Notes: generated by a model from the letters alone, not told the origin. 64,000 nucleotides of DNA from Candidatus Enterococcus stercoripullorum (GCA_019120335.1 DWVH01000007.1:55223-119222), one strand, 5' to 3'. Positions 1 to 10,040 are shown, counted from the first letter of the stretch. Numbers and translations are program-made.

Positions 1-731
1 ACAGCTGAACGTTGTTGTTCTTCACCTTCTACAAACTCTTCTGAAGCAAAGGTAGCCCCATGAATCCCATCACGTCCAGTTTTCGCACCGACATACATAA
101 TTTTATTGCCGACACCTTTTGCTTGGCCTTTTTGAATATCTTTATGATCGATTAAGCCGACACACATTGCGTTGACTAATGGATTACCTTCATAACATGG
201 ATCAAAAGCAACTTCCCCACCAACAGTTGGAATACCGATACAGTTACCATAGCCGCTAATCCCCGCAACAACTTCTTCTAATAAGTATTTTGTACGGTTA
301 TTATCTAATTCACCAAAGCGTAAAGAGTCTAAAATCGCAATTGGACGAGCTCCCATACTGAAGATGTCACGAATAATACCGCCGACACCAGTTGCTGCAC
401 CTTCATATGGCTCTACTGCAGATGGATGGTTATGACTTTCTGCTTTGAAAACGACTGCTTGTCCATCGCCAATATCGACAATCCCTGCACCTTCACCAGG
501 ACCTTGTAATACTTGTTTACCTGATGTCGGAAATTTCTTTAATACTGGTTTTGAATTTTTGTAAGAGCAATGTTCACTCCACATGACAGAAAATAAACCT
601 GTTTCCGTATAGTTAGGCATACGATTTAAAATGTTTTCTATCATCGCATATTCTTCATCTGTTAAGCCCCATTGCGTATATATTTTTTGGTCTTTAATTT
701 CTTGAGGAGTCGGTTCGATAAATTTCTTCAT
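1..731 (-). CDS. purL: Phosphoribosylformylglycinamidine synthase, large subunit PurL (3' part beyond window)
   Basis: PurL converts FGAR to FGAM in the fourth step of de novo purine synthesis, using ammonia delivered by PurQ with PurS as bridging subunit. About 243 N-terminal residues are visible. They read as a typical small-type PurL N-terminus, with [12 protein letters not shown], a GPGEGAG segment, [19 protein letters not shown] and GGIIRDI, which form the ATP/FGAR-binding face of the AIR synthase fold. The start ATG shares one base with the purQ stop (TAATG), so the genes are translationally coupled. The remainder runs off the left edge of the window, so nothing can be said about the C-terminus. 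Confidence 0.96.
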   Translation of the reverse strand, partial: MKKFIEPTPQEIKDQKIYTQWGLTDEEYAMIENILNRMPNYTETGLFSVMWSEHCSYKNSKPVLKKFPTSGKQVLQGPGEGAGIVDIGDGQAVVFKAESHNHPSAVEPYEGAATGVGGIIRDIFSMGARPIAILDSLRFGELDNNRTKYLLEEVVAGISGYGNCIGIPTVGGEVAFDPCYEGNPLVNAMCVGLIDHKDIQKGQAKGVGNKIMYVGAKTGRDGIHGATFASEEFVEGEEQQRSA

Positions 732-1408
732 TAGTTTTGCGTCACCTTTCCGAAGTTTTTCAAAATAGAAGCAAAGAAACGCTTGCCATCTGCACTACCT
801 AATAATTCTTCCATCGCACGTTCTGGATGGGGCATCATTCCTAAGACATTCCCTTTTTCATTACAAATTCCAGCAATATTTTCAACTGAACCATTAATAT
901 CTTCTTCATATGTAAAGACGATTTGATTGTTGGCTTTTAATTTTGCTAAAGTTTCTTCATCACAATAATAATTGCCTTCACCGTGAGCGACAGGAATTTG
1001 AATCACTTCATCTTTTTGATATTCGCTCGTAAATTTCGTTTCATTATTGACAACTTTTAAGCCGACCGTTTTACAAACAAAATGTAGAGAACGATTGCGA
1101 ATCAAGCTACCAGGAAGTAACCCAGCCTCAGTTAACACTTGAAATCCATTACATGTTCCAAAAACCATCTTGCCTTCATTAGCAAAACGAATCACTTCAG
1201 ACATAATATTTGAAAAACGAGCAATCGCACCACATCTTAACGCATCACCGTAAGAAAAGCCTCCAGGTAAAAAGACCCCGTCAAATCCTTCTAAACTTGT
1301 TGCATCATGTCGGACATATTCTGCCTCTGCCCCACAGACATTTTTGATTGCCCATAACATATCCAAATCACAGTTGGACCCAGGAAATACAATCACTGCA
1401 AATTTCAT
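731..1408 (-). CDS. purQ: Phosphoribosylformylglycinamidine synthase, glutaminase subunit PurQ
   Basis: This is the class I glutamine amidotransferase subunit, about 225 residues, that feeds ammonia to PurL. The sequence begins [18 protein letters not shown], has the nucleophile elbow [10 protein letters not shown] with its cysteine, and the histidine/glutamate pair in [10 protein letters not shown] near the C-terminus. I use the ATG at 1408 because it has a good GGAGG site inside the end of purS and matches the family N-terminus; an in-frame start 18 codons upstream would overlap most of the end of purS. It lies between purS and purL. Confidence 0.96.
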   Translation of the reverse strand: MKFAVIVFPGSNCDLDMLWAIKNVCGAEAEYVRHDATSLEGFDGVFLPGGFSYGDALRCGAIARFSNIMSEVIRFANEGKMVFGTCNGFQVLTEAGLLPGSLIRNRSLHFVCKTVGLKVVNNETKFTSEYQKDEVIQIPVAHGEGNYYCDEETLAKLKANNQIVFTYEEDINGSVENIAGICNEKGNVLGMMPHPERAMEELLGSADGKRFFASILKNFGKVTQN

Positions 1409-1409
1409 G

Positions 1410-1664
1410 TTAAGCTTCCTCCACATCCATGATTTCGAATCGATACGTTTCCATGTTGACATTTGCTAATAATTTATCACAAGCTTCTTCAACGACTTCT
1501 TCAACAGGACGAGTTCCAGGGTTGACTTGCATTTCGAAATATTTACCAATTCTAACCTCTTCAATTTCGCTATAACCCATGCGATGTAATGCTCCTTTAA
1601 CCGCCTCACCTTGAGGATCTAAAACAGACTCTTTATAAGTAACATAAACTTTTACAAAAACCAT
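1410..1664 (-). CDS. purS: Phosphoribosylformylglycinamidine synthase subunit PurS
   Basis: PurS is the small (84 aa) structural subunit that joins PurQ and PurL in Gram-positive FGAM synthase. The visible sequence ([14 protein letters not shown], then GALHRMGY and VRIGKYFEM) is the standard PurS fold. A clear AAAGGAGT ribosome site lies just upstream. It is the second gene of the purC-S-Q-L unit and is one base away from the purQ start. Confidence 0.95.
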   Translation of the reverse strand: MVFVKVYVTYKESVLDPQGEAVKGALHRMGYSEIEEVRIGKYFEMQVNPGTRPVEEVVEEACDKLLANVNMETYRFEIMDVEEA

Positions 1665-1679
1665 GATTGTACTCCTTTA

Positions 1680-2390
1680 TTAATTATTTTCAATTCTTCG
1701 TAAAACTTCTTGGTAAACTGGGACTAAATCACCTAAATCACGACGATAGATATCTTTGTCTAAATGATCGTTGGTATGAACATCCCACAAACGACAAGTA
1801 TCTGGTGAAATTTCGTCAGCTAATAAGATTTTGCCTTCTTTTGTACGTCCTACTTCAATTTTAAAATCAATTAATTGAATATCTAAAGTTAAGAACCATG
1901 CCTTTAAGACTTCATTGACCTTTAATGCCAAAGCTTTGATTTGATCAATCTCTTCTTGAGTCGCAATATCTAGTACTAAGACATGTTGATCATTTATAAA
2001 TGGATCATCTAGACGGTCCTCTTTATAATAAAATTCAACAATCGGAAAACTTAGAGGTGTTCCTTCCTTAATATCTAAACGTTTTGAAAAACTACCAGCA
2101 GCCACATTCCGAACGACAACTTCTAACGGAATAATATTCACCTTCTGAATCAATTGTTCGGTTTCAGAAATTTTGCGAATGAAGTGACTTGGCACACCAT
2201 TTTCTGCTAATTTGTCAAAAATAAGCGAAGTAATCTGGTTATTCATCGCTCCTTTACCTGAAATTGCATCTTTCTTCAAACCATTCAGTGCCGTTGCTTG
2301 ATCCATATACTCCGCTAATATTACGTCTTCTTCATCTGTACTATACAATTTTTTAGCCTTACCTTCATAAAGCAGTTCTAGCTTTTCCAT
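1680..2390 (-). CDS. purC: Phosphoribosylaminoimidazole-succinocarboxamide synthase (SAICAR synthetase)
   Basis: PurC (236 aa) ligates aspartate to CAIR with ATP to give SAICAR. The N-terminus KLELLYEGKAKKLYSTDEED carries the usual ATP-binding strand, and the substrate motifs VRNVAAGS, DDPFINDQH and DEISPDTCRLW are all present, so the enzyme looks complete. It opens the purC-S-Q-L unit. Its 220-bp upstream region has a good promoter with two PurBox-like sites, and the preceding purB gene ends in a terminator, so this unit should be transcribed separately from purE-K-B. Confidence 0.97.
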   Translation of the reverse strand: MEKLELLYEGKAKKLYSTDEEDVILAEYMDQATALNGLKKDAISGKGAMNNQITSLIFDKLAENGVPSHFIRKISETEQLIQKVNIIPLEVVVRNVAAGSFSKRLDIKEGTPLSFPIVEFYYKEDRLDDPFINDQHVLVLDIATQEEIDQIKALALKVNEVLKAWFLTLDIQLIDFKIEVGRTKEGKILLADEISPDTCRLWDVHTNDHLDKDIYRRDLGDLVPVYQEVLRRIENN

Positions 2391-2441
2391 TTCGCACCTC
2401 GAAAATCATCATATTTATGAACGTATTATTCATCTATTCAC

Positions 2442-2538
2442 ATTCTATGTTACTTTCAAAAGATTTTCAATAATTTATTTATATTTTACACTTATTTCAT
2501 ATAAATTGTTCGTGTTTTAATCGGTATCGTTCAGTAAA
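2442..2538 (-). promoter_or_regulatory. purC promoter with two PurBox-like sites
   Basis: On the minus strand there is a -35 TTGAAA (2465-2470), a 17-bp spacer and a -10 TAGAAT (2442-2447), predicting a start near 2435. Upstream lies AAACACGAACAAT (2505-2517), 11 of 13 matches to the PurBox AWWWCCGAACWWT, centred about 76 bp before the predicted start. A weaker second copy lies at 2526-2538. In Lactococcus lactis, PurR activates from a PurBox at about this position. PurR control is inferred, since no purR gene is in the window. Confidence 0.55.
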
Positions 2539-2566
2539 ACAGTTTAAATATCTCCTGCAGACAAAT

Positions 2567-2608
2567 AAAAATAGACGAATGATTTAAAGTAACCATTCGT
2601 CTATTTTT
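2567..2608 (-). terminator. Rho-independent terminator after purB
   Basis: A perfect 15-bp inverted repeat (arms 2567-2581 and 2594-2608) starts right after the purB stop codon and ends in a T-rich tract on the minus strand. It separates purE-purK-purB from purC-S-Q-L. Confidence 0.85.
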
Positions 2609-2611
2609 AAG

Positions 2612-3910
2612 TTATTCGCCTAAACCAACTCGTTCGAAGATGGTATCAACATTTTTCAGATGATAATGGTAATCAAAAGCATCATCCAAATCTTCTTTGG
2701 TTAAATGAGACATAATCGTTTCATCCGCTTCAATAAGTGGACGGAAATCACGTTGTTCATCCCATGATTTAGCTGTATTTGGTTGAACTAAATCATAAGC
2801 CTGTTCACGCGTTAAGCCTTTATCGATTAATTTCAGCATCACGCGTTGACTGTAAATCAAGCCAAATGTCGCATTCATGTTACGTTTCATATTTTCTGGG
2901 AATACTGTTAATTTTTCAACAATATTACTAAAGCGATGTAACATATAATCCAATAATATCGTTGTATCTGGAATAATGATACGTTCGGCTGATGAATGAG
3001 AAATATCACGTTCATGCCATAAAGAAACATTTTCATAGGCAGTAATCATATGACCACGGATCACACGAGCAAGACCTGCCATATTTTCTGAACCGATTGG
3101 ATTACGTTTGTGCGGCATAGCAGAAGAACCTTTTTGCCCTTTAGCAAAGAATTCTTCCACTTCACGAGTTTCAGATTTTTGTAAGCCACGGATTTCAGTT
3201 GCAAATTTTTCGATACTTGTCGCAATTAAAGCCATTGTCGCTAAATATTCTGCGTGTAAATCACGAGGTAAGACCTGTGTTGAGATTTCTTGCGGACGAA
3301 TTTGTAACTTTTCACAGACATAACTTTCAACAAATGGCGGGATATTGGCAAAAGTCCCTACTGCGCCACTGATTTTACCAGCTTCAACCCCTTTAGCCGC
3401 ATGTTCAAAACGTTCGATATTGCGTTTCATTTCAGAGTACCATAAAGCCAGTTTTAAGCCAAAAGTTGTTGGCTCTGCATGAACACCATGAGTACGTCCC
3501 ATCATCACCGTATATTTGTGTTCTTTGGCTTTTTTAGCAATCACATCTGTTAAACGTTGTAAGCCCACACGCAAAATATCATTTGCTTGACGAATAAGGT
3601 AACCATAAGCAGTATCCACGACATCCGTAGAAGTTAAACCATAGTGTACCCATTTACGTTCTTCGCCTAATGATTCTGAAACCGCACGTGTAAAAGCAAC
3701 CACATCATGACGAGTTTGTTCTTCAATTTCTAAAATACGATCGATATCAAAAGTTGCATTGGCACGAATCTTTTGCACATCTTCTTTTGGAATTTCACCA
3801 AGTTCGGCCCAGGCTTCATCAGCTAAAATCTCCACTTCTAACCATGCTTGATAACGATTTTGATCAGTCCAAATCCGACCCATTTCTTCTCTAGTATAAC
3901 GTGGTAACAT
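2612..3910 (-). CDS. purB: Adenylosuccinate lyase
   Basis: PurB (432 aa) cleaves SAICAR to AICAR and adenylosuccinate to AMP. The fumarase/aspartase superfamily signature is present as [12 protein letters not shown] near residue 260, with the catalytic histidine regions in TSTDVVDTA and [14 protein letters not shown]. The length is normal. It follows purK by 12 bp with an AGGAG ribosome site and ends at a strong terminator. Its place between purK and purC differs from the purEK-CSQL order that I recall for E. faecalis and B. subtilis. Confidence 0.97.
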   Translation of the reverse strand: MLPRYTREEMGRIWTDQNRYQAWLEVEILADEAWAELGEIPKEDVQKIRANATFDIDRILEIEEQTRHDVVAFTRAVSESLGEERKWVHYGLTSTDVVDTAYGYLIRQANDILRVGLQRLTDVIAKKAKEHKYTVMMGRTHGVHAEPTTFGLKLALWYSEMKRNIERFEHAAKGVEAGKISGAVGTFANIPPFVESYVCEKLQIRPQEISTQVLPRDLHAEYLATMALIATSIEKFATEIRGLQKSETREVEEFFAKGQKGSSAMPHKRNPIGSENMAGLARVIRGHMITAYENVSLWHERDISHSSAERIIIPDTTILLDYMLHRFSNIVEKLTVFPENMKRNMNATFGLIYSQRVMLKLIDKGLTREQAYDLVQPNTAKSWDEQRDFRPLIEADETIMSHLTKEDLDDAFDYHYHLKNVDTIFERVGLGE

Positions 3911-3922
3911 TACTCTTCTCCT

Positions 3923-5050
3923 TTAATCCCAAATATTGGTTTGTTGAATTTCTTTTAATGTATCTTCTATATTTTCAGTCAAGATGGTAATATGCCCCAT
4001 TTTTCGACCGGTTTTAACTTCTTTTTTACCATAATCATGAAATTGCCAAGATGGTTTTTCCAAAATTAATTGACGACATTTTTCATGATGTTGTCCTAAA
4101 ATATTTACCATCACAGCTGGGGATAATAATTTCACATCAGCTAAAGGCCATCCGCAAATACCGCGAATATGCATATCAAACTGACTCATATCACAAGCTT
4201 CGATAGAATAATGTCCTGAATTATGTGGACGAGGAGCTAATTCATTGACATAAATGCTGCCAGTTTCTGTTAAGAACATCTCAATTCCTAGTACCCCATG
4301 TAAATTTAAGGCTTGAGCAATTTCTAAAGCAATACGCTGTGCTTCTTTTGCCACCTCTGGATCAATACGAGCAGGTGCAATCGTCTCATGTAAAATATTA
4401 TCATGATGAATATTTTCAACCACTGGAAATGGAATATATTCCTTTCCATTGCCAGCCACCATCACAGAAATTTCTTTTTCAAAAGGAATCCAAGCCTCTA
4501 ATTCACAAGTTCCTTCGCGCAATAAATCCATTGACGGCGCTAAATCCTTCACCCCGTACAAGACATATTGCCCTTTGCCATCATATCCACCACGAGTCGT
4601 TTTAAGCACACATGGATAACCAATCCCTTCAATTGCATCTGGAATATCACTTGGGTGGATAATTGTTGCATAGGGTGCAATGACGACATTATTTGCTTCT
4701 AAAAAGGCTTTTTCTAATAGACGGTCTTGGGTAATCGCTAAAAGATCTGTCCCTTGTGGAATATAGCTAATTGGTAAAATCGCATTTAAACTTTCCACAC
4801 TAACATTTTCAAATTCATAGGTAATCACGGCACAACGACGAGCCATTTCTTCTAACGCCATGGTATCGTCATAACTTGCCACAATATGCCAATCTGCCAC
4901 CTGTGCAGCCGGACAATCAGCAGTTGGGTCTAACACGCCTACACGAAAGCCCATTTTTTTCGCACTTAAGCTCATCATCCGCCCTAATTGACCACCACCA
5001 ACAATTCCGATGGTTTCTCCAGGCATAATCGGTTTAAACAAGCTGATCAC
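3923..5050 (-). CDS. purK: 5-(carboxyamino)imidazole ribonucleotide synthase (ATP-grasp)
   Basis: PurK (375 aa) makes N5-CAIR from AIR, bicarbonate and ATP. It has the N-terminal dinucleotide-like loop [12 protein letters not shown], the ATP-grasp lysine segment [16 protein letters not shown], and the late active-site motif [17 protein letters not shown]. The start used is a GTG at 5050 that overlaps the end of purE by 17 bases. An ATG eight codons downstream (5026) is the alternative; I prefer 5050 because homologues have about 10 residues before the glycine loop. Confidence 0.95.
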   Translation of the reverse strand: MISLFKPIMPGETIGIVGGGQLGRMMSLSAKKMGFRVGVLDPTADCPAAQVADWHIVASYDDTMALEEMARRCAVITYEFENVSVESLNAILPISYIPQGTDLLAITQDRLLEKAFLEANNVVIAPYATIIHPSDIPDAIEGIGYPCVLKTTRGGYDGKGQYVLYGVKDLAPSMDLLREGTCELEAWIPFEKEISVMVAGNGKEYIPFPVVENIHHDNILHETIAPARIDPEVAKEAQRIALEIAQALNLHGVLGIEMFLTETGSIYVNELAPRPHNSGHYSIEACDMSQFDMHIRGICGWPLADVKLLSPAVMVNILGQHHEKCRQLILEKPSWQFHDYGKKEVKTGRKMGHITILTENIEDTLKEIQQTNIWD

Positions 5051-5522
5051 TACTTTCTTTGACTATTTTTTCAGAATTCAAACGTTTTTCCTGAATTTTT
5101 TCTGCTATCTTTAAATCATACATGGAAAGCATCTCAACTGCAAGTATTCCCGCATTGGTTGCCCCAGCTTTTCCAATAGCAGTCGTCGCAACAGGCACGC
5201 CAGCTGGCATCTGCACAATGGATAAAAGCGAATCTAAGCCATTTAAGGCACGTGATTGTACGGGTACACCAATCACTGGCAACGTACATTTTGCCGCAAT
5301 CATCCCTGGCAAATGAGCCGCCCCACCAGCACCAGCAATAATAACTTTGATGCCACGCTGTCTAGCTTTTTCAGCGAATTCAAACATTAAATCCGGTGTA
5401 CGATGCGCAGAAACAACTCTTTTCTCATACGCTACACCATATTCGTCTAATACCTCACACGCATTTTTCATTGTTTCCCAATCGGAAGTACTCCCCATGA
5501 CAACAGCTACAACAGGTTCCAT
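5034..5522 (-). CDS. purE: N5-carboxyaminoimidazole ribonucleotide mutase
   Basis: PurE class I (162 aa) rearranges N5-CAIR to CAIR. The motif [13 protein letters not shown], the SAHRTPDLM loop and [11 protein letters not shown] are all intact. The ATG at 5522 is chosen because a TAAAAGGAGC ribosome site lies 6 bases before it and homologues begin at this point; an upstream in-frame start has no such site. It is the first gene of purE-K-B. Confidence 0.96.
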   Translation of the reverse strand: MEPVVAVVMGSTSDWETMKNACEVLDEYGVAYEKRVVSAHRTPDLMFEFAEKARQRGIKVIIAGAGGAAHLPGMIAAKCTLPVIGVPVQSRALNGLDSLLSIVQMPAGVPVATTAIGKAGATNAGILAVEMLSMYDLKIAEKIQEKRLNSEKIVKESSDQLV

Positions 5523-5556
5523 TGATTTTGCTCCTTTTAATAAAGATTTCACATAT

Positions 5557-5632
5557 ATTCTAACAAGCAAAAACAGTTAAGTCAAAACAAATTCGAATAA
5601 TATCTTACATTTCTTCAAAATAGTTCGTAAAT
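5557..5632 (-). promoter_or_regulatory. purE promoter with PurBox
   Basis: The minus strand has -35 TTGACT (5580-5585), a 17-bp spacer and -10 TAGAAT (5557-5562). The sequence ATTTACGAACTAT (5620-5632) matches 12 of 13 PurBox positions and is centred about 76 bp upstream of the predicted start near 5550, the same geometry as at purC. The box touches the T tract of the pbuX terminator. Confidence 0.6.
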
Positions 5633-5663
5633 AAAAAGACCCACTGCAAACACAATGAGTCTT
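5631..5663 (-). terminator. Terminator of xpt-pbuX
   Basis: The minus strand folds into an 11-bp stem (arms 5653-5663 and 5636-5646, with two G-T pairs), a 6-base loop and a T-rich tail, directly after the pbuX stop codon. Confidence 0.8.
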
Positions 5664-5670
5664 CAAACAA

Positions 5671-6948
5671 TTAAGCTTTTTCTTTTAATCCATGAAAGAG
5701 TAGATTTAAAATAATTGCGGTAATACTACTCATCACAATCCCATTTCCGGTAAACATTTGTACGGTTTGTGGTAAATGTTGGAATAAGGTTGGTAAGCTA
5801 TTAAACCCTAGACCTAAACCAATAGATAAAGCCACGATTAATAAATTCTTATCATCTTCAAAATTCACTTTAGACAACATACGCATCCCTTGCACAGCCA
5901 CCATACCGAACATGACTAACATCCCACCACCTAATACAGGTTCTGGAATGATTTGGGCCACAGCACCAACTTTCGGGAATAAACCTAAAATAATTAAGAA
6001 GAAAGCCGAGAAGTAAATCGGACGTGTGGATTTAATTCCTGACAATTGTACTAACCCAACATTTTGTGAAAATCCAGTATATGGGAAAGTATTAAAGATG
6101 CCACCTAAGATTACAGCTAAACCTTCCGCACGATACCCACGTTTTAAATCTTCTTCACCAATATTTTTTCCAGTAATATCTCCAAGCGCGAAATAAACAC
6201 CTGTTGATTCAACCATACTAATCGTTGAAATAATAATCATCAAAAGAATAGACCATACATCAAATTTTGGCATACCAAAGTAAAATGGTTGCGGAACATG
6301 GAAAATCGGTGCATGACCAATGGCTGAAAAACTCACATTGCCCATCAAACAAGCTAAAATAGTCCCACCAACTAAACCAATTAAAACAGAAATCGAACGT
6401 AAAAATCCTTTCGCAAAGGCTTGTACACCTAAAATTAAAAGAATCGTCACGGCTGCTTGAATTAAACTTGCTGGATCACCAAAAGTTTTGGCACTTGCAT
6501 CGCCGCCACCCATCTTAGTAATCGCCACTGGAATCAAGGTTAAGCCAATGACCGTAATGACAGTTCCCGTAACAATTGGCGGGAACAATACTTTCACTTT
6601 TGAGAATAAACCGGCAATTAATACAACATAAATCCCTGCGGCAATAATTGAACCATAAATGGCCCCAACACCATTTTTAGAACCAATAATGATTAATGGT
6701 GAAACGGCTTGAATCGCACATCCTAAAACTACCGGCAAACCAATCCCAAAAAACTTAGTCACCGTTAATTGTAATAAAGTTGCGACCCCACACATAAAAA
6801 TATCAATCGAGATTAAATATGTCATTTGTGCTTCATCAAATCCTAAGCCCATCCCGATTAATAAAGGTACTGCGACGGCACCCGCATACATCGCAAGTAA
6901 ATGTTGTAACCCTAAAATTGCTGCTTTTCCATTTTGCACTTGATTCAT
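5671..6948 (-). CDS. pbuX: Xanthine permease (NCS2 family)
   Basis: This is a 425-residue purine transporter of the nucleobase-cation-symporter-2 family with about 12-14 hydrophobic segments. Family motifs seen include LGLQHLLAMYAGAVAVPLLIG at the N-terminus, the QAVSPLIIIGS region, and the signature FPYTGFSQNVGLVQLSG. It is the second gene after xpt under a guanine riboswitch, which fits xanthine uptake feeding XPRT. I place the start at 6948, four bases after the xpt stop; a longer in-frame start would overlap xpt by about 60 bases. Confidence 0.93.
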   Translation of the reverse strand: MNQVQNGKAAILGLQHLLAMYAGAVAVPLLIGMGLGFDEAQMTYLISIDIFMCGVATLLQLTVTKFFGIGLPVVLGCAIQAVSPLIIIGSKNGVGAIYGSIIAAGIYVVLIAGLFSKVKVLFPPIVTGTVITVIGLTLIPVAITKMGGGDASAKTFGDPASLIQAAVTILLILGVQAFAKGFLRSISVLIGLVGGTILACLMGNVSFSAIGHAPIFHVPQPFYFGMPKFDVWSILLMIIISTISMVESTGVYFALGDITGKNIGEEDLKRGYRAEGLAVILGGIFNTFPYTGFSQNVGLVQLSGIKSTRPIYFSAFFLIILGLFPKVGAVAQIIPEPVLGGGMLVMFGMVAVQGMRMLSKVNFEDDKNLLIVALSIGLGLGFNSLPTLFQHLPQTVQMFTGNGIVMSSITAIILNLLFHGLKEKA

Positions 6949-6952
6949 TTGT

Positions 6953-7540
6953 CTAAGCGTCTCCTTCAATAAATGTAATTTTGCCGTTTTCAAGCGAAGA
7001 AATACGAGCAAGGGAAACGACTTTAACCCCTGTCTCTTCTAATAATTTGCGTCCAGGTTGGAAAGATTTTTCGATTAATATTCCAATTCCTTCAACACTC
7101 GCATCGGCTTGGCGACATAATTCAATCAGTCCTTTTGCCGCTTGACCATTTGCAAGAAAATCATCAATAATTAATACTTTATCTTCTTTTGATAAGAATT
7201 TACGAGAAATCGAAACCGTACTAGTCACTTGTTTAGTAAATGAATAAACTTCTGTCGTTAGCAATTCTTCATTCATTGTTAAACTTTTTGACTTGCGTGC
7301 ATAAATCATTGGAACACCAAATTTTTGGGCAGTATACACCGCTGGTACAATCCCTGAAGCTTCAATCGTAACTACCTTGGTAATCCCCGCTTCTTTAAAC
7401 GCTTGATAAAAACTTTCGGCAATCTCTTCCATTAAAACAGGATCAACTTGGTGTGTGATAAAAGCATCCACTTTCAAGACATCTCCATTTAAAATATTGC
7501 CATCTTTTTGAATACGATCAACTAATGCTTGCATGTTCAA
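6953..7540 (-). CDS. xpt: Xanthine phosphoribosyltransferase
   Basis: Xpt (195 aa) salvages xanthine to XMP with PRPP. The PRPP-binding loop is seen as [17 protein letters not shown] near residue 125, and the N-terminus has FITHQVDP, as in Bacillus XPRT. An AAAGGAGT site lies upstream. It is the first gene of a two-gene operon with pbuX and is controlled by the riboswitch in its leader. Confidence 0.96.
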   Translation of the reverse strand: MNMQALVDRIQKDGNILNGDVLKVDAFITHQVDPVLMEEIAESFYQAFKEAGITKVVTIEASGIVPAVYTAQKFGVPMIYARKSKSLTMNEELLTTEVYSFTKQVTSTVSISRKFLSKEDKVLIIDDFLANGQAAKGLIELCRQADASVEGIGILIEKSFQPGRKLLEETGVKVVSLARISSLENGKITFIEGDA

Positions 7541-7588
7541 ACTCCTTTATCTTTTCATCCTCCATTCAACGCATTGAGAAATAAAAAA

Positions 7589-7714
7589 TAAAACAGCACC
7601 CTTTTACCTAAAAGCAAAAAAGCGCTGTTTTATCAACAAACGTTTATTTGCTTATAGTCCAATATTTACGGCATTGGGTAGAAACTGTTGTCCTTATTAC
7701 AACTTTATATAAGC
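7589..7714 (-). promoter_or_regulatory. Guanine riboswitch (purine aptamer plus terminator platform)
   Basis: The aptamer spans 7650-7714 on the minus strand, with P1 arms GCTTATA and TATAAGC, the conserved GTTTCTACC before the J2/3 region, CCGTAAAT in the L3 part and GGACTATAAGC at the end. The base corresponding to position 74 is C (in GACTA), which specifies guanine or hypoxanthine rather than adenine. The expression platform is a stem pairing 7622-7632 with 7589-7599, followed by a run of Ts. Ligand binding should therefore stop transcription before xpt. Confidence 0.93.
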
Positions 7715-7740
7715 GTTAAATTATGAAAAACTTGTACCTC

Positions 7741-7769
7741 ATTATGAACTATTTTCATGAAATATTCAA
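7741..7769 (-). promoter_or_regulatory. Probable xpt promoter
   Basis: There is a -35 TTGAAT (7764-7769), a 17-bp spacer and a -10 CATAAT (7741-7746). The predicted start, near 7734, lies about 20 bases upstream of the riboswitch aptamer. Confidence 0.5.
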
Positions 7770-7839
7770 TCAATTTGCATGAATTTCTTTAAAAATGATA
7801 AAATTCTAATCAACCAATCTCATAAATGTTCGTGTTTCC

Positions 7840-7871
7840 AAAAAAAGCCTCCCTGATAAATTCAGAAAGAC
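7840..7871 (-). terminator. Terminator after the glucosaminidase gene
   Basis: A 10-bp stem containing several G-T pairs (arms 7862-7871 and 7847-7856), with a 5-base loop and a run of seven Ts on the minus strand, lies just past the gene that stops at 7879. Confidence 0.75.
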
Positions 7872-7878
7872 TTTAACA

Positions 7879-8493
7879 TTATTGGTCATATTGTTGCAAA
7901 TTGTGGGCCTCGATAACCTGAATAATTTTTTCCGCATAAGTTGGGTCAGTCGCATAACCTGCCTGTTGTAAGGCATAGGCTGCTGTTTTATAGTCTTGTG
8001 CTTGTAACACGGGCTGGTATTTATTCTTGTCCCAATCGACGCCATTGACAAAAAGTAGCGCATGGTCATCCATTGAAGCTTCATCGGATTCATATACTTT
8101 AAAATCTCCTTGAATCGTAACCCACTGCTCATTGAAGTACTCTTTGGTAGATAAAGTCACCTTGTTTTGATCACCAAAAGCTTTAATCCCGAATAAATTA
8201 TGATACTTACTCGCAAGTTCACTTTTACCCCAGTTTGATTCTAAAATAGCCTGTCCTAAAGTAATACTTGGCAAGACACCATATTGTTTTTGTAATTCTT
8301 TAGCATGCGGGGCTAGACGGTCAATGAATGCCTGTCTAGCCACCTCAGGATCTTCGGGTTGTGCTTGCGTTTCTGGCGTCGGTGTCGTTAATTGAGATAA
8401 GGCAAACGTAAAGGTTAAAAAAATGATAATACAGGCCAACAAAATGACAGGCACCATATTTTGTTTTCTCTTTTTTAGCTTTTTCTTCTTCAT
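7879..8493 (-). CDS. Membrane-anchored glucosaminidase-family cell-wall hydrolase
   Basis: The 204-residue product starts with a very basic stretch (KKKKLKKRKQ), followed by one hydrophobic segment that serves as a signal or anchor (about residues 12-35), then a short Pro/Thr-rich linker. From about residue 60 it matches the GH73 glucosaminidase/flagellar-muramidase fold: the likely catalytic glutamate is in ITLGQAILESNWGKS, followed by YHNLFGIKA and a late YATDPTYAEKI motif. No cell-wall-binding repeats are present. The start at 8493 has a GGGGG ribosome site and lies after the stop of the upstream gene, so the two are probably co-transcribed. Confidence 0.85.
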   Translation of the reverse strand: MKKKKLKKRKQNMVPVILLACIIIFLTFTFALSQLTTPTPETQAQPEDPEVARQAFIDRLAPHAKELQKQYGVLPSITLGQAILESNWGKSELASKYHNLFGIKAFGDQNKVTLSTKEYFNEQWVTIQGDFKVYESDEASMDDHALLFVNGVDWDKNKYQPVLQAQDYKTAAYALQQAGYATDPTYAEKIIQVIEAHNLQQYDQ

Positions 8494-8503
8494 CTGACCC
8501 CCA

Positions 8504-9007
8504 TTAATTTTCTTCGATTTGCTCATCAAACCAGTCCAATAATTTTATTTGATCACTTGCCAATTGCTTTTGTAAACGTGCAGGAACTCTGAAGGTTAAA
8601 ATATCATCATAGCCCCATTCTTGATAATCTAAACGAACCGCAATTAGTAAAGCCTGAGTTTCTTGATTTTGGTTGCTTTCTTCAACGATTTCAACTTTTG
8701 CTAATTGGTGATTCATCCATTTACTAGCAATTAAATATTTCATTTTACGATATTCTTTTACGGCGATTCCACGTTTTTCAGGATAGACCACCGTTTGACG
8801 CAACACTTTTTGGAATAACATCCATTCATAATCGGTAAACAAGTTCTTTAACTTTTGCGTATTTTCTGCGCTTAATGAACGTTTTCCTTGTTTGAAATCG
8901 TTCCAAGCCTCTTCATCAATTCCCAGTTGCGTTTGATAAAAGACTTTCTCAGAATAATATTTTTCCTTGATTACATCTAATAATATCATTAAATAAACAT
9001 CGCTCAT
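8504..9007 (-). CDS. Conserved protein of unknown function (167 aa)
   Basis: I do not recognise a named family. The first 60 residues, including LGIDEEAWNDFKQGKRSLSAEN, look like a degenerate helix-turn-helix of the phage-repressor kind. The rest is mixed alpha/beta, with no signal peptide or membrane segment. It ends 10 bases before the glucosaminidase gene, which suggests an operon. Confidence 0.6.
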   Translation of the reverse strand: MSDVYLMILLDVIKEKYYSEKVFYQTQLGIDEEAWNDFKQGKRSLSAENTQKLKNLFTDYEWMLFQKVLRQTVVYPEKRGIAVKEYRKMKYLIASKWMNHQLAKVEIVEESNQNQETQALLIAVRLDYQEWGYDDILTFRVPARLQKQLASDQIKLLDWFDEQIEEN

Positions 9008-9083
9008 ATCATCACGTCCTCATTTCCTATTGTAATCTATTTTAATCAAATTGCGAATAATTACACTCATCTTTACTAAAGTT

Positions 9084-10040
9084 TTATATTTTTTGTTCTT
9101 TTTGGTAAAAGATGGCTTTAATTTCTATAAAACTACGAAATGACTGTAAAAATTGAAATAACAAGGCACGGTTTTCAAATTCTTCGCGCGTTTGTGGCAA
9201 TGGTTTTTGACGATAATTTTGATAGACGGCTTCAATTTGCCATAAAATTAACTTGCCGTCATTTTCTTCAGCAAAATTTTCAGCTGTCGAAATTAATACT
9301 TTACGTAACTCATCCACAAATAAACCATCAATATCGATTTCGATTAATAAATTGACCATATCCCGTAAAATTCTAAGTTGGGCCAAACGCATTGAAAAAT
9401 AATCCGAATAATAATCTTCTTCACTAATCCATTGGTTTTTTTGATGAATATGTGCCTGATTGAGTGCTGCCCGTAATTTTGCCCGCAAATCTAAGCAAGC
9501 ATCATCTAAAGGAGCCATTTTTTCAAGATTTAAATGGGCAGCCATCGCAAAAATGATTGTCCGAAAATCTTCTTCAATTGCTTTGATATCTTCTTTTAAT
9601 TGTTTTTCATTATCCGGCATATATAAATTCAATAATAACGCCAAGCCCACACCAATCGTCATTAACAACGTTTCATTTAAAATCATTTGCCACGAAAAGC
9701 TCTTCTCTACTAGAAAATGCGTAATAAGGACCGAATTCACCACAATCGCATCCGCTAGATTAAAACGTACAGACAAAGGAATAAATACGAGTAAAAAGAC
9801 ACCAAACGCCCATGGATGAAACCCTAATATCATAAAACAGATAAAAGATAATACAATAGCTAAACCTAAAGAAAGTACGCGTCCTAAGCCAGATTTCAGC
9901 GATGTTTTCTTCGTATTTCCCACACTTAATATCGCAATAATTCCTGCAGCTGTTGCATATAATAAATGAAGTTGTGTAGCTATCAGAATTGCTAAGACAC
10001 TCGCAATCACCGTTTTAATCGTTCGTAAACCAATCTTCAT
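9084..10040 (-). CDS. Aromatic-acid-exporter family (ArAE/FUSC-like) membrane protein
   Basis: The first 130 residues form about five closely spaced membrane helices beginning MKIGLRTIKTVIASVLAILIA, with AGIIAILSVGNTKKTSLKSGLGR, typical of ArAE_1 proteins such as Bacillus YqjA. The C-terminal half is a soluble helical domain, matching ArAE_1_C. Substrates in this family are largely inferred; no substrate can be named here. It is a stand-alone gene on the minus strand. Confidence 0.85.
   Translation of the reverse strand: MKIGLRTIKTVIASVLAILIATQLHLLYATAAGIIAILSVGNTKKTSLKSGLGRVLSLGLAIVLSFICFMILGFHPWAFGVFLLVFIPLSVRFNLADAIVVNSVLITHFLVEKSFSWQMILNETLLMTIGVGLALLLNLYMPDNEKQLKEDIKAIEEDFRTIIFAMAAHLNLEKMAPLDDACLDLRAKLRAALNQAHIHQKNQWISEEDYYSDYFSMRLAQLRILRDMVNLLIEIDIDGLFVDELRKVLISTAENFAEENDGKLILWQIEAVYQNYRQKPLPQTREEFENRALLFQFLQSFRSFIEIKAIFYQKEQKI

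Noticed and set aside
7806..8132. 108-codon ORF overlapping the glucosaminidase gene
   Set aside because: It is a shadow frame of the glucosaminidase on the same strand and has no family features.
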